Source of the DNA: Flavobacteriales bacterium
GTDB taxonomy: Bacteria; Bacteroidota; Bacteroidia; Flavobacteriales_D; SKUL01
Reading direction: 5' to 3'
Assembly (NCBI GenBank): GCA_007129985.1
Contig: SKUL01000020.1
Coordinates: forward strand, 1-27,197
DNA length: 27,197 bases
Part shown: in pieces, positions 6,921 to 14,074 of the stretch
Layout: each line of letters starts with the position of its first letter
How positions within the stretch are numbered: position 1 is the stretch's first letter
The notes under the pieces: model-generated
Seen by the model: the letters and a program-made list of their open reading frames with translations, nothing else
What the model was told of the DNA's origin: nothing
The model's database searches: none
Made by a program: the position numbers and the translations under genes

Positions 6921-7568
6921 TTACTCTTTAGATGCTTTTTTCTTGTTGTAAGCTTCGTTGAGGCCATCCACCACTTCACGCGTAATATCGAGGTCTTCGT
7001 TGGCGAGCAGTAGTTGCCCCCCCGCCTGATAGGTCAGGATATAATCGTAGCGGCCATCTTCATTCAGGCCTTTCAGGTACTCGCGAATGTTCTTAAAAAA
7101 CTGTTCCTGAGCACGGGCTTCTTTTTTGCGAAAATCGCTGGCTGCACGTTCCTGGAACTGGCCGATATCCTGTTGCAATCCCTGCAATTCAATCTGAGCC
7201 TGTTCCAATTGAGATTGTGTCATGGTAGGAGCTTGGCTCTCCAGCTCCAGGTAACGCTCTTCGGCGGCTCTCATTTTACGCTCAATTTGTTTTTCAATAC
7301 GCATTTGCTCTTTTTCAAGCTCTTCGTACTTATCTACAATAAACTGATACTCTTCGTTGAGGGTTTCGGCGTTTACAAACACAATGCGCGCGCCTTTGGC
7401 AACAGGCAAACCGTCATCGGGTTGAAAGAGGGTATCAACAGCGAGGGTGTCTGTAATTTTTGTATCAACCGGATAGGTTTCGGACAGCGAATCGGGAGTA
7501 GATCGAAAAAACAGGTAAGCCACCGCAGCGAGCAGCACCACGTTGAGCCCGAGATTAATTTTGTTCAT
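6921..7568 (-). CDS. OmpH/Skp family periplasmic chaperone-like protein
   Basis: The ATG at 7568 (MNKINLGLNVVLLAAVAYLFF) gives a 215-residue protein with an N-terminal hydrophobic segment (residues 6-22) that anchors it or acts as an uncleaved signal. A low-complexity linker leads to the OmpH core: ARIVFVNAETLNEEYQFIVDKY, then a long charged coiled coil (about 85-165) and the C-terminal strand DYILTYQAGGQLLLANEDLDIT. Skp/OmpH chaperones hold outer membrane proteins in the periplasm with such coiled-coil tentacles. The core order is right for the family. The membrane anchor is common in Bacteroidota versions. First gene of its operon. Confidence 0.88.
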   Translation of the reverse strand: MNKINLGLNVVLLAAVAYLFFRSTPDSLSETYPVDTKITDTLAVDTLFQPDDGLPVAKGARIVFVNAETLNEEYQFIVDKYEELEKEQMRIEKQIERKMRAAEERYLELESQAPTMTQSQLEQAQIELQGLQQDIGQFQERAASDFRKKEARAQEQFFKNIREYLKGLNEDGRYDYILTYQAGGQLLLANEDLDITREVVDGLNEAYNKKKASKE

Positions 7569-7586
7569 GAGCCTTGAAATTTCGGG

Positions 7587-7594
7587 CAAAAATA
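7587..7594 (-). promoter_or_regulatory. Perfect -7 box (TATTTTTG) upstream of the OmpH-like gene
   Basis: On the minus strand TATTTTTG matches TAnnTTTG exactly and lies 18 bases before the ATG at 7568. A clear -33 element was not identified. Confidence 0.45.
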
Positions 7595-7656
7595 GGTGTT
7601 TAAACCCAAAGCGAATCTATACGGCCTTGGCAGAAATAGGCGTTCGGCGGTGTTAG

Positions 7657-8070
7657 TCAGCTCACTTTTCGATTGGGGCGAAGCTGGATGGCGTCGTACA
7701 CCAGAAACTCGAAAGGAATATCAGACACCATTTGAGAGTAGTCTTTTCCAACTTCCAGCATATCTTCATCGCGGCGGTCATAGCACCATCGCACCATTAC
7801 CCGACAACCTTTGGAGCGCGCTTCTAGCAGGCGGTATAGCACAAAGAGGAGCCTTTTGGATGAGGCAATGTTGAGAAATTCGAGCTCTACTGTGAGGACA
7901 ATTTTTAATGGCGGATCCTGGCAGAGGCAATCAAGCCAGCCCAGGATGGATGAGTAAAACATTTCCGCGTTTTCGGGAATGCTTCTCCCCTGAATGATGA
8001 AGTCTCCTGACTCTGGATTGAAACTTACAAGGGGCGTAACATTGGTCGGTTCTCTGTACAATATCTCCAT
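7657..8070 (-). CDS. SiaC-like (DUF1987) regulatory phosphoprotein family member
   Basis: From the ATG at 8070 this 137-residue protein matches DUF1987 over its length: TPLVSFNPESGDFIIQGRS, IPENAEMFYSSILGWL, LEFLNIASSKRL, RVMVRWCYDRRDEDMLEVG and IPFEFL. The fold resembles anti-anti-sigma factors. In Pseudomonas aeruginosa, SiaC is phosphorylated by SiaB and dephosphorylated by SiaA, and in its free form activates the diguanylate cyclase SiaD. The SiaC phosphosite, as I remember it, is a Thr in an L-N-T-S-S motif. Here the aligned position is Ile68 (LNIASS), so this copy may not be controlled the same way. No SiaA, SiaB or SiaD gene is nearby. It lies 150 bp after the LytTR regulator, so co-transcription is uncertain. 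Confidence 0.82.
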   Translation of the reverse strand: MEILYREPTNVTPLVSFNPESGDFIIQGRSIPENAEMFYSSILGWLDCLCQDPPLKIVLTVELEFLNIASSKRLLFVLYRLLEARSKGCRVMVRWCYDRRDEDMLEVGKDYSQMVSDIPFEFLVYDAIQLRPNRKVS

Positions 8071-8208
8071 AGCTGTGCGTTTGGCCAATTCTACGTGAAT
8101 GTCCGAAAATTGGTTGTTGATGTAAAGGGCTTTTCGGCAGAAATGCCCCGATATTAGACCAACCATCTGCCTTCGAAGATGAACACCGGAAGCAGTCGCG
8201 GAGAAATC

Positions 8209-8222
8209 AACAATGCATTGTT
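8209..8222. repeat. 14-bp perfect palindrome at the end of the LytTR regulator gene
   Basis: AACAATGCATTGTT is fully self-complementary without a loop and overlaps the last bases of the response regulator gene. It lacks the loop and T-run of a terminator, so a protein-binding site or chance is more likely. Confidence 0.35.
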
Positions 8223-8952
8223 ACAAACTCATGAGTTCCTTGAAGCGTGAGGTTTGCCGGCGCGACACTTCCACCTTGTCGCCGCTTTTGAGTGTAAGCT
8301 GTAAACCACCATTAAACCAAGGTTCTACTTTGTCTATCCAGCGCAAGTTCACCATGTGGCGCCTGTTGACACGAAAAAAGTCGCGACCGTCAAGTCTTTT
8401 CTCAAGATTGTTGAGCGACTTAAGAATCAATGGCTTGAACTGATTGAAATACACCCTGACGTAGTTTCCTTCTGATTCGAAGAGGCGGACATCACCGAGG
8501 GTTACGAACCAACACTTCTCGCCATCTTTTAAAAAAATCTGGTCAGTTGCACGCAACACTCCATCGCGCACCGTGGGCTGATCGGAAGGTGTTTCTGCTT
8601 CTTCCATATCGCTCTGAACCTTTTCAATGGCGAGGGCGAGGCGTTGTGGTTCTACCGGTTTCATGAGGTAATCCAACGCATTCACCTCAAAAGCCTTGAG
8701 GGCAAACTCGTCGTAAGCGGTTACGAAAATAACCCGAGGAAGGTATTCCAGATCATTCAGTAAATCAAACCCCGATTTACCCGGCATTTGAATGTCGAGA
8801 AATATCAGGTCGGGCTGAAGCTTTTCGATCATTTCAGCGGCTTCATCAGCATTTTGACACTCTCCTACCACCTCTATTTCCGGGTGCTTGGTGAGCAAAT
8901 TCATAAGCTCTTTTCGCGCAAGGCGCTCGTCGTCAATAATCAACGTTTTCAT
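8221..8952 (-). CDS. LytTR-family response regulator
   Basis: This 243-residue protein starts at the ATG at 8952, inside the kinase gene (20-bp overlap), indicating translational coupling. The receiver domain (1-120) has the acidic pair in LIIDDERLARKE, phospho-acceptor Asp53 (LIFLDIQMPGKSG), Thr78 (VIFVTAYDEF) and Lys98 (YLMKPV), so it looks fully active. The LytTR DNA-binding domain follows from about 138: QIFLKDGEKCWFV, YVRVYF, FFRVNRRHMVNL and KVEVSRRQTSRFKEL. LytTR regulators usually bind direct repeats upstream of envelope, virulence or bacteriocin genes. The target genes are not evident here. Confidence 0.94.
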   Translation of the reverse strand: MKTLIIDDERLARKELMNLLTKHPEIEVVGECQNADEAAEMIEKLQPDLIFLDIQMPGKSGFDLLNDLEYLPRVIFVTAYDEFALKAFEVNALDYLMKPVEPQRLALAIEKVQSDMEEAETPSDQPTVRDGVLRATDQIFLKDGEKCWFVTLGDVRLFESEGNYVRVYFNQFKPLILKSLNNLEKRLDGRDFFRVNRRHMVNLRWIDKVEPWFNGGLQLTLKSGDKVEVSRRQTSRFKELMSL

Positions 8953-10003
8953 AAGGCTGTGCGATTTTGCGTTTAGAAAATTCAATTCTGGCTTCCACTC
9001 CGTCCGCTACTTGCTGTATGTGAAACTTTGCTTCATCACCATAAAGCAGTGCAAGACGCTTACGGGTATTGGCCAAACCTATTCCTGTATCGGCCGACTC
9101 TGTACCCTTTAAGCTGCCGGTGTTGCGTACACTAATAAAGAAACCCTCACTCTCCTCCTTTGCGATAAGTCGTATATGTCCACCCTTCACAAGTTGAGAT
9201 ATTCCGTGTTTTACGGCATTCTCTACCAGGGTTTGCAACATAAGGGGCGGAATGAGTGCGGAATGGAGCTTCTCATCAATGTCAAAGCTAACCTCAAGCC
9301 GCTCCTCATATCGAATCCGCTCAAGGTCGAGATAGTTCTTCACCACACGCAGCTCTTCCTCCAAAGGCACCAGTTGTTGTTTTCCTACCATCAGGGTGTT
9401 GCGAAGAATAGCCGAAAGTTGTGTGAGTGATTTCTTCGCAAGTGCCGGATTCTCGTCAATGAGCGCGCGAATACTGTTCATGGCGTTGAACATAAAGTGC
9501 GGATTAAGTTGAGACTTGAGATTGCTGAGCTCTATTTCGCGTTTGCTTGCTTCCAGTCGCAGATTTTTCACTTCCTCTCTCTCGTAGTTGCGCAGGTAGT
9601 TCCACGCAAAATAGAGCAAGGACCAAATAAAAAGTTGCGGAGCGTAGGCCAGTGTTAGTTGCACAAGGTCAAAAAAGGGCCACACCAATAGGCGCTTGAT
9701 TTCCTGAAAGACCAAATCTGACACAACCGCGTGCAATGAGGCTCCAGCAAAACCGAGGAGCACAGACATCAGGAACAAGCGCCAGATAGCATGGTAAAAG
9801 CGAAACCGCAACCAATCGAAAACAAGGATTACAGCCCGAAACCCATGACTGGTAACAACACCCACCGTAAATACCGTAGCCCATACCTTTAAAACGGGAA
9901 GCTCAAACTGACCGGTAAAGACCGTCCACACCGCAAGGATGAGAATGTAGCTCAACCAGCCGCTAAGCTGCATAATCCAGTATAAACTTCGCTTGTTTGC
10001 CAT
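8933..10003 (-). CDS. LytS-type membrane sensor histidine kinase
   Basis: This 356-residue protein begins with four hydrophobic segments (about 10-30, 38-60, 74-95 and 112-135) that form a compact membrane sensor without a large extracellular domain. A short coiled coil (138-160) joins it to the His_kinase domain, with SQLNPHFMFNAMNSIRAL placing the phospho-accepting histidine at 169. The ATPase part has TLVENAVKHG (N box) and DTGIGLANTRKRL (G box). It phosphorylates the LytTR regulator encoded by the overlapping next gene. Upstream is a 21-bp inverted repeat with a divergent gene, the only regulatory feature seen. The stimulus is unknown. Such pairs are abundant in Bacteroidota. Confidence 0.93.
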   Translation of the reverse strand: MANKRSLYWIMQLSGWLSYILILAVWTVFTGQFELPVLKVWATVFTVGVVTSHGFRAVILVFDWLRFRFYHAIWRLFLMSVLLGFAGASLHAVVSDLVFQEIKRLLVWPFFDLVQLTLAYAPQLFIWSLLYFAWNYLRNYEREEVKNLRLEASKREIELSNLKSQLNPHFMFNAMNSIRALIDENPALAKKSLTQLSAILRNTLMVGKQQLVPLEEELRVVKNYLDLERIRYEERLEVSFDIDEKLHSALIPPLMLQTLVENAVKHGISQLVKGGHIRLIAKEESEGFFISVRNTGSLKGTESADTGIGLANTRKRLALLYGDEAKFHIQQVADGVEARIEFSKRKIAQPYENVDY

Positions 10004-10005
10004 GA

Positions 10006-10026
10006 CTTATCTTTGCGAAAGATAAG
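10006..10026. promoter_or_regulatory. 21-bp inverted repeat in the divergent promoter between the LytS kinase and acpH-like genes
   Basis: CTTATCTTT and AAAGATAAG form a perfect 9-bp inverted repeat around GCG, ending three bases before the kinase ATG. It contains a perfect plus-strand -7 box, TATCTTTG at 10008-10015, facing the acpH-like gene, and on the minus strand TATCTTTC, one mismatch from consensus, facing the kinase. It may be overlapping divergent -7 elements, an operator, or both. As RNA it could also form a hairpin next to the kinase start. Confidence 0.5.
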
Positions 10027-10092
10027 GCAAACCGTGGGCCTCCCTGAATCGAATTGTGATTAATGGCCTTTTGAAGGTCTGCATGGCACCAG

Positions 10093-10677
10093 GTGAACTA
10101 CCTAGCACACATATTTCTGTCGGGAAACGACCAGCAAGTTCTTTGCGGAAACTTCATAGGTGATGGAATCCGGCGTAAAGAGAGCGTGCACTACAGCCAA
10201 GGTGTGCGGCGAGGTATTGAGCTGCATCATTTTATAGACGGCTTCACAGATAATGACACAGAAACTGAAAATGCACGAAAGCTGCTCAGGCCGGTTCTCA
10301 GGAAATACGCAGGCGTGGCGCTTGATATCTATTTCGACCATTTTTTGGGCTTGAAATGGAATCAGTTCCACGAGCAACCCCTTGAGCATTTTGCCGAAAA
10401 CTGCCACGGACTATTGGATACCTTTGAACCCCGAATGCCTGAAAAGAGCCGAAGGTTTTACCACTACATGAAGGCACACAATTGGCTGGTGAACTACCGC
10501 GATTTGGACGCGCTAAATACCGTTTTCGCAGGAATGGCGCGGCGGAGCAGGTTTCCCAATAATATGCACATGGCCGTAGAAGTGCTGGACTCCAACTACG
10601 CTGAACTGGAAGCGCATTTTGAGCGCTTTTTTCCGAAGCTCCAAAATGCCAGCTCTCAGTTTCTCCATCAAAAATGA
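10093..10677 (+). CDS. Acyl carrier protein phosphodiesterase-like protein (AcpH family)
   Basis: This 194-residue protein matches the AcpH family: MNYLAHIFLSGNDQQ, LCGNFIGDGIRR, GIELHHFIDGFTDND, GVALDIYFDHFLGLKWNQF and WLVNYRDLD. AcpH removes the phosphopantetheine arm from holo-acyl carrier protein using an HD-like metal site, and the LHHFID and DIYFDHFL residues fit this. The start is GTG: an in-frame stop lies at 10072-10074 and there is no ATG between it and 10093. The gene would have a ~75-base leader if read from the -7 box at 10008. The activity in Bacteroidota members is inferred only. Single-gene unit, divergent from the LytS kinase. Confidence 0.85.
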   Translation: MNYLAHIFLSGNDQQVLCGNFIGDGIRRKESVHYSQGVRRGIELHHFIDGFTDNDTETENARKLLRPVLRKYAGVALDIYFDHFLGLKWNQFHEQPLEHFAENCHGLLDTFEPRMPEKSRRFYHYMKAHNWLVNYRDLDALNTVFAGMARRSRFPNNMHMAVEVLDSNYAELEAHFERFFPKLQNASSQFLHQK

Positions 10678-10729
10678 CCTGTTGAAAGATTAGTTTGGTG
10701 CGTGTACTGGATTTTATTCCGTACTTTGT

Positions 10730-10737
10730 TATCTTTG
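10730..10737 (+). promoter_or_regulatory. Perfect -7 box (TATCTTTG) upstream of the 262-aa secreted protein
   Basis: TATCTTTG matches TAnnTTTG and lies 37 bases before the ATG at 10774, giving a leader of about 30 bases. No convincing -33 TTG is at the usual 18-23 base spacing. Confidence 0.45.
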
Positions 10738-10773
10738 GGCTCGATTCGAAAGTTTGCAAACCTGCTCACCAAC

Positions 10774-11562
10774 ATGAAAAAACTAATACTCCTTGGCGCG
10801 GCTTTGATGTTGATGGCCGCAACAACACACGCTGCTGTTATCGTTATTGAAGGACAGTATCAGCTCCGTAACATTTACGTTCTCAATGGAAAGTCAGGCT
10901 CTGGTGTAGGCTTTTGTACCTACGAGGTTACGGTGAACGGACAGGTGACTTCCGACGAGATAAACTCAGAGGCCTTTGAGGTTGACCTGAGCGTTTTTGG
11001 ATTTGAATTGGGCGATGATGTGGTGGTGAAAATTAAACACCGCGACGACTGTGAACCCAAGGTTATCAACCCCGGAGCACTTCAGCCTATGCCCACTTTT
11101 GAGGTGAAAAACATCTCCGTCGGGGATGACGAAATACTTCGCTGGACCACCATAAACGAACAAGGTTCTCTACCGTACATTGTGCAGCAGAAAAAGTGGA
11201 ACAAATGGGTGAAGGTGGGTGAAGTAATCGGAAAAGGAACTTCCAACGAAAACACCTATGAGTTCAAAGTTCCAACTGTTTCGGGAAAAAATGAGTTCCG
11301 TGTAGTTCAAAACAATCCCAACGTGGGCTACCGTGTTTCTGAAACTGCTTCGATGATTTCGAACAAACCTGCCGTGACTTACGACTACGACCGTCGAGCC
11401 CAAAAAATCCTCTTTAGCAACGAAACATCTTTTGAGGTGTACAACATCTACGGTCAGATTGTGAAGCGAGGCTTTGGATCAACAGTCGACATTTCCAATC
11501 TGTCTCGAAACACCTATTATATCACTTACGACGGCAGTACAGACGAGTTTGTGAAACGATAA
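10774..11562 (+). CDS. Secreted protein of unknown function with degenerate sorting-type C-terminus
   Basis: From the ATG at 10774 the product has 262 residues and a signal peptide (MKKLILLGAALMLMAATTHA). The frame opens 24 codons earlier, but that part overlaps the -7 box at 10730. The middle holds two beta-rich stretches: YVLNGKSGSGVGFCTYEVTV around 27-60, and a fibronectin-like region LRWTTINEQGSLPYIVQQ to FRVVQNNPN around 125-190. The last 45 residues (SFEVYNIYGQIVKRG, STVDISNLSRNTYYITY, DEFVKR) copy the layout of a type A T9SS tail but lack the usual F-P-N-P opening. It could therefore be a reduced sorting signal or a structural relic. I do not recognise a wider family. A terminator follows. 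Confidence 0.75.
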   Translation: MKKLILLGAALMLMAATTHAAVIVIEGQYQLRNIYVLNGKSGSGVGFCTYEVTVNGQVTSDEINSEAFEVDLSVFGFELGDDVVVKIKHRDDCEPKVINPGALQPMPTFEVKNISVGDDEILRWTTINEQGSLPYIVQQKKWNKWVKVGEVIGKGTSNENTYEFKVPTVSGKNEFRVVQNNPNVGYRVSETASMISNKPAVTYDYDRRAQKILFSNETSFEVYNIYGQIVKRGFGSTVDISNLSRNTYYITYDGSTDEFVKR

Positions 11563-11585
11563 GCATCGCAACAGAAAGCATTGTG

Positions 11586-11615
11586 AAAAGGAGTTCCATA
11601 TGGGGCTCCTTTTTT
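11586..11615 (+). terminator. Rho-independent terminator after the 262-aa secreted protein gene
   Basis: AAAAGGAGTTCC and GGGGCTCCTTTT form a 12-bp stem (two G-U pairs as RNA) closed by an ATAT loop and followed by T residues. It starts 24 bp after the stop at 11562. Confidence 0.8.
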
Positions 11616-11677
11616 CGTGGAAGTAACTTAATGGGGCTGGATATCGTAGAAACAGGTTGCATGCTATTCCAGTACCC

Positions 11678-13117
11678 ATGTTTAAGGATAGCCCTACATA
11701 TCGCAAACAGGTATGGTACCTGTTTTTGGCGCTCTTTCTGGCTTGCTCCCCCGCTGCTGACAAAGATGATGATACCACATTCTGGCAAGAAGCCGGGTAT
11801 GCACCCGAAATGCAGGACCTCAATGATATCATTCAACGAGGAAAGCTGGTGGTGCTAACCATGAGCAGCAGCCATTCCTATTTTCTGTATCGCGGAGAAG
11901 CCATGGGCTTTGAATACGAGCTCCTGCACGCTTATGCATCGAGCATCGGAGTTGAGCTGGAAATCAGAATTGCAAAAGACGTAAACTCCATTTTCGACGA
12001 ATTGCTCTCCGGTTCAGTTGACTTATTGGCCTGCAACCTCACCGTAACCAGGGAGCGCTCAGAAAAGCTATCATTTACAGACCCCTACCTCTACTCCAAG
12101 CAAGTGTTGGTACAGCGTAAACCTTCCAATCGCTCTGAAAGCGAATTGCTCAGAAGCCCTTTGGATCTTGCCGGAAGAAACGTATTTGTACACCGAAATA
12201 GCTCTTACTACAAACGATTGCAAAGCCTGAGTGATGAAATCGGAGCATCACTTAATATTATGGAAGCACCCGGCGACGTGGACCCTGAGCGCCTAATCCG
12301 AATGGTATCCGAGGGTACTATTGACTACACTGTGGCCGACGAACACATTGCCCAACTCAATCAGGGATATTATTCCAACATAGATGTGAGTATGGCCATC
12401 AGCTTTCCACAGAAAATAGCGTGGGGCTGCCGAAAACAGAGCCGGTTACTTGTCAGGTCACTCAACAACTGGCTCAACATTATGCGCACCAGTCCGCATA
12501 TGGCTATTTTAAAACACAAGTACTACCACAGCCCTAAAACACAAACCGCACGCTACCACAGCGAATACGCGTCGATGACCGGCGGACGTATTAGCCCTTA
12601 TGACGATGTGATACAAAAGTTTAGTTACTTGGTTGGGTGGGACTGGAGACTGCTTGCCGCACAAATCGCTCAGGAATCTCAATTTAACCCCAAGGCGCGC
12701 TCATGGGCCGGAGCTTTCGGGCTGATGCAATTGATGCCACAAACGGCGGCTCAATTCGGGGTTGATAGTTCGTCATCGGTGGAAGCCCAAATCAAAGCAG
12801 GTATCCAATACCTGATGTGGCTCAACACCTATTGGGAAAACGAAATTCCCGATGACGAGGAGCGTATCAAGTTTGTGTTGGCATCCTACAATGTTGGCCT
12901 GGGTCATGTTATTGACGCACGCAACCTCACCGAGCAACACGGAGGAGATTCGAGCAAGTGGCACAATCATGTGAACTACTTCCTGCGCAATAAGTCCAAA
13001 GACCCATTTCGCGACAGCGAGTGGGTAAAGTATGGCTACTGCCGATGCGAGGAGCCCGTAGAATACGTGGACAAGATTCTGAAAAGATACCGTCACTATC
13101 AGGAGTTAATCAGCTAA
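11678..13117 (+). CDS. mltF: MltF-type membrane-bound lytic murein transglycosylase (lipoprotein)
   Basis: From the ATG at 11678 the protein has 479 residues. A TTG at 11657 is an unlikely alternative. The signal ends in a lipobox FLAC with Cys23. Residues ~50-285 are a periplasmic binding protein type 3 domain (RGKLVVLTM, GFEYELLHAYASSIGVELEI, DLLACNLTVTRERSEKLSFTDPYLY). Residues ~305-440 are an SLT lysozyme-like domain with catalytic Glu333 in AAQIAQESQFNPKA, then GAFGLMQLMPQTA and VLASYNVGLGHV. In E. coli MltF the binding domain senses muropeptides and regulates cleavage of glycan strands to anhydro ends. The same architecture and order are seen here. It is in the outer membrane or periplasm by inference. 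A 58-aa gene starts 11 bp downstream. Confidence 0.93.
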   Translation: MFKDSPTYRKQVWYLFLALFLACSPAADKDDDTTFWQEAGYAPEMQDLNDIIQRGKLVVLTMSSSHSYFLYRGEAMGFEYELLHAYASSIGVELEIRIAKDVNSIFDELLSGSVDLLACNLTVTRERSEKLSFTDPYLYSKQVLVQRKPSNRSESELLRSPLDLAGRNVFVHRNSSYYKRLQSLSDEIGASLNIMEAPGDVDPERLIRMVSEGTIDYTVADEHIAQLNQGYYSNIDVSMAISFPQKIAWGCRKQSRLLVRSLNNWLNIMRTSPHMAILKHKYYHSPKTQTARYHSEYASMTGGRISPYDDVIQKFSYLVGWDWRLLAAQIAQESQFNPKARSWAGAFGLMQLMPQTAAQFGVDSSSSVEAQIKAGIQYLMWLNTYWENEIPDDEERIKFVLASYNVGLGHVIDARNLTEQHGGDSSKWHNHVNYFLRNKSKDPFRDSEWVKYGYCRCEEPVEYVDKILKRYRHYQELIS

Positions 13118-13128
13118 TCATCCAAGCC

Positions 13129-13305
13129 ATGTCAAAGAAGGAACTACAGCAGATGATTGATTGGATTGAAGCGCGGATACGCTTTGTGGATAAGCTGATT
13201 GCCGATGCACGCAACACATGCAACTACGGAAAAGAGATGCACTTTTGTGCGCAGCGAGAGGTGTACAACGAAATGCTTGAAAAACTCCGCGCTTCCGGTC
13301 AATAG
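13129..13305 (+). CDS. Small hypothetical protein, 58 residues
   Basis: An ATG 11 bp after the mltF stop opens a 58-residue frame: MSKKELQQMIDWIEARIRF, then a helix with DKLIADARNTCN, FCAQREVYNEMLEKLRASG. It is predicted as two charged helices with no signal peptide, and contains two cysteines. Its spacing and orientation suggest co-transcription with mltF. I do not recognise it. The coding bias and operon position make it more likely real than not. Confidence 0.6.
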   Translation: MSKKELQQMIDWIEARIRFVDKLIADARNTCNYGKEMHFCAQREVYNEMLEKLRASGQ

Positions 13306-13326
13306 AACTTTTCCAAACCTATCGCC

Positions 13327-13334
13327 TACTTTTG
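13327..13334 (+). promoter_or_regulatory. Perfect -7 box (TACTTTTG) of the esterase gene; probable leaderless start
   Basis: TACTTTTG matches TAnnTTTG and ends seven bases before the ATG at 13342, so the transcript would start very near the start codon. No good -33 TTG is visible. Confidence 0.5.
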
Positions 13335-13341
13335 GAGTGTT

Positions 13342-13992
13342 ATGACTCCTGAAACCATCCACTTCGAAACACCCCGTAATCAAAGGGTTTCCCACATCAA
13401 TCCTCAAAACACATTACCGACTCATTGCTGGATGGCCCTGCATGGTTACGGGCAAATGGCTCCCTACTTCATCCGGAAGTTTGAAGTATTGGGCGAGGCC
13501 GGACATGTTGTTTGCGCCCCGGAAGGCCCGCACAGGTTTTACCTTCAGGGATTCAGCGGCAGGGTTGGCGCTTCGTGGATGACAAAGGAAGATAGACTTA
13601 CCGATATTGCTGACAACCATCGCTACCTCAATTCCGTTTGGCAGGAATTTGTGCTTAACAAAAAGCCGCAGGTAAAGGTGGCTCTGGGGTTCTCACAGGG
13701 TGCGGCGACATTGGTGCGCTGGGCGTGTCAGAGCCACAGCCCACCCGACCATCTTATTATTTGGAGCGGCTCCTTTCCGGAAGATATTAACTGGTTTAGC
13801 GATGTTCAGAAGCTCAACACCATGCGGCTCAAAATTGTGGTGGGCACTGAAGATGAATTCATTTCGGAATCTGCACTCGAAGAGCAGAGCGAATTGCTCC
13901 AATCACGTGGACTGCAGTTTGAGCTTATCCGTTTCGAAGGCGGGCATGATATCCCCCGGGGAGAGCTGCTAGCAATCAGCCGTTTACTTTGA
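13342..13992 (+). CDS. Alpha/beta hydrolase, phospholipase/carboxylesterase-like
   Basis: This 216-residue cytoplasmic protein has an alpha/beta hydrolase fold: CWMALHGYGQMAPYF (oxyanion region), VALGFSQGAATLVRWA with nucleophile Ser118, KIVVGTEDEFI with Asp171, and FEGGHDIP with His202. The triad order and spacing match the carboxylesterase/phospholipase (Abhydrolase_2) group. The insertion FYLQGFSGRVGASWMTKEDR resembles the flexible loop of that group. The substrate is not predictable. It has its own -7 box, so it is probably separate from mltF. The BlaI operators begin 25 bp after its stop. Confidence 0.87.
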   Translation: MTPETIHFETPRNQRVSHINPQNTLPTHCWMALHGYGQMAPYFIRKFEVLGEAGHVVCAPEGPHRFYLQGFSGRVGASWMTKEDRLTDIADNHRYLNSVWQEFVLNKKPQVKVALGFSQGAATLVRWACQSHSPPDHLIIWSGSFPEDINWFSDVQKLNTMRLKIVVGTEDEFISESALEEQSELLQSRGLQFELIRFEGGHDIPRGELLAISRLL

Positions 13993-14016
13993 TTCTTTGA
14001 CCGTTCCTCGTTTTGT

Positions 14017-14052
14017 AACTAATTTCTTAGTTGTTTAACTAAATCTTTAGTT
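14017..14052 (+). promoter_or_regulatory. Twin palindromic operator of the blaI-blaR1 operon
   Basis: Two copies of AACTAA-N4-TTAGTT occur at 14017-14032 and 14037-14052, with spacers TTTC and ATCT. Their starts are 20 bp apart, about two helical turns, so two repressor dimers would sit on the same DNA face. They enclose the likely -33 (TTG at 14031-14033) and touch the -7 box (14052-14059), so binding would block the promoter. BlaI/MecI/CopY repressors are known to bind such dyads and to repress their own operon. The binding itself is inferred. Confidence 0.8.
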
Positions 14053-14059
14053 ACATTTG
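14031..14059 (+). promoter_or_regulatory. Promoter of blaI-blaR1 (-33 TTG, -7 TACATTTG)
   Basis: The -7 box TACATTTG at 14052-14059 is a perfect TAnnTTTG. A TTG at 14031-14033 is 18 bases upstream. Transcription would begin about 10 bases before the ATG at 14075. The box overlaps the last base of the second operator. Confidence 0.65.
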
Positions 14060-14074
14060 TCACAAATCTAGGTC

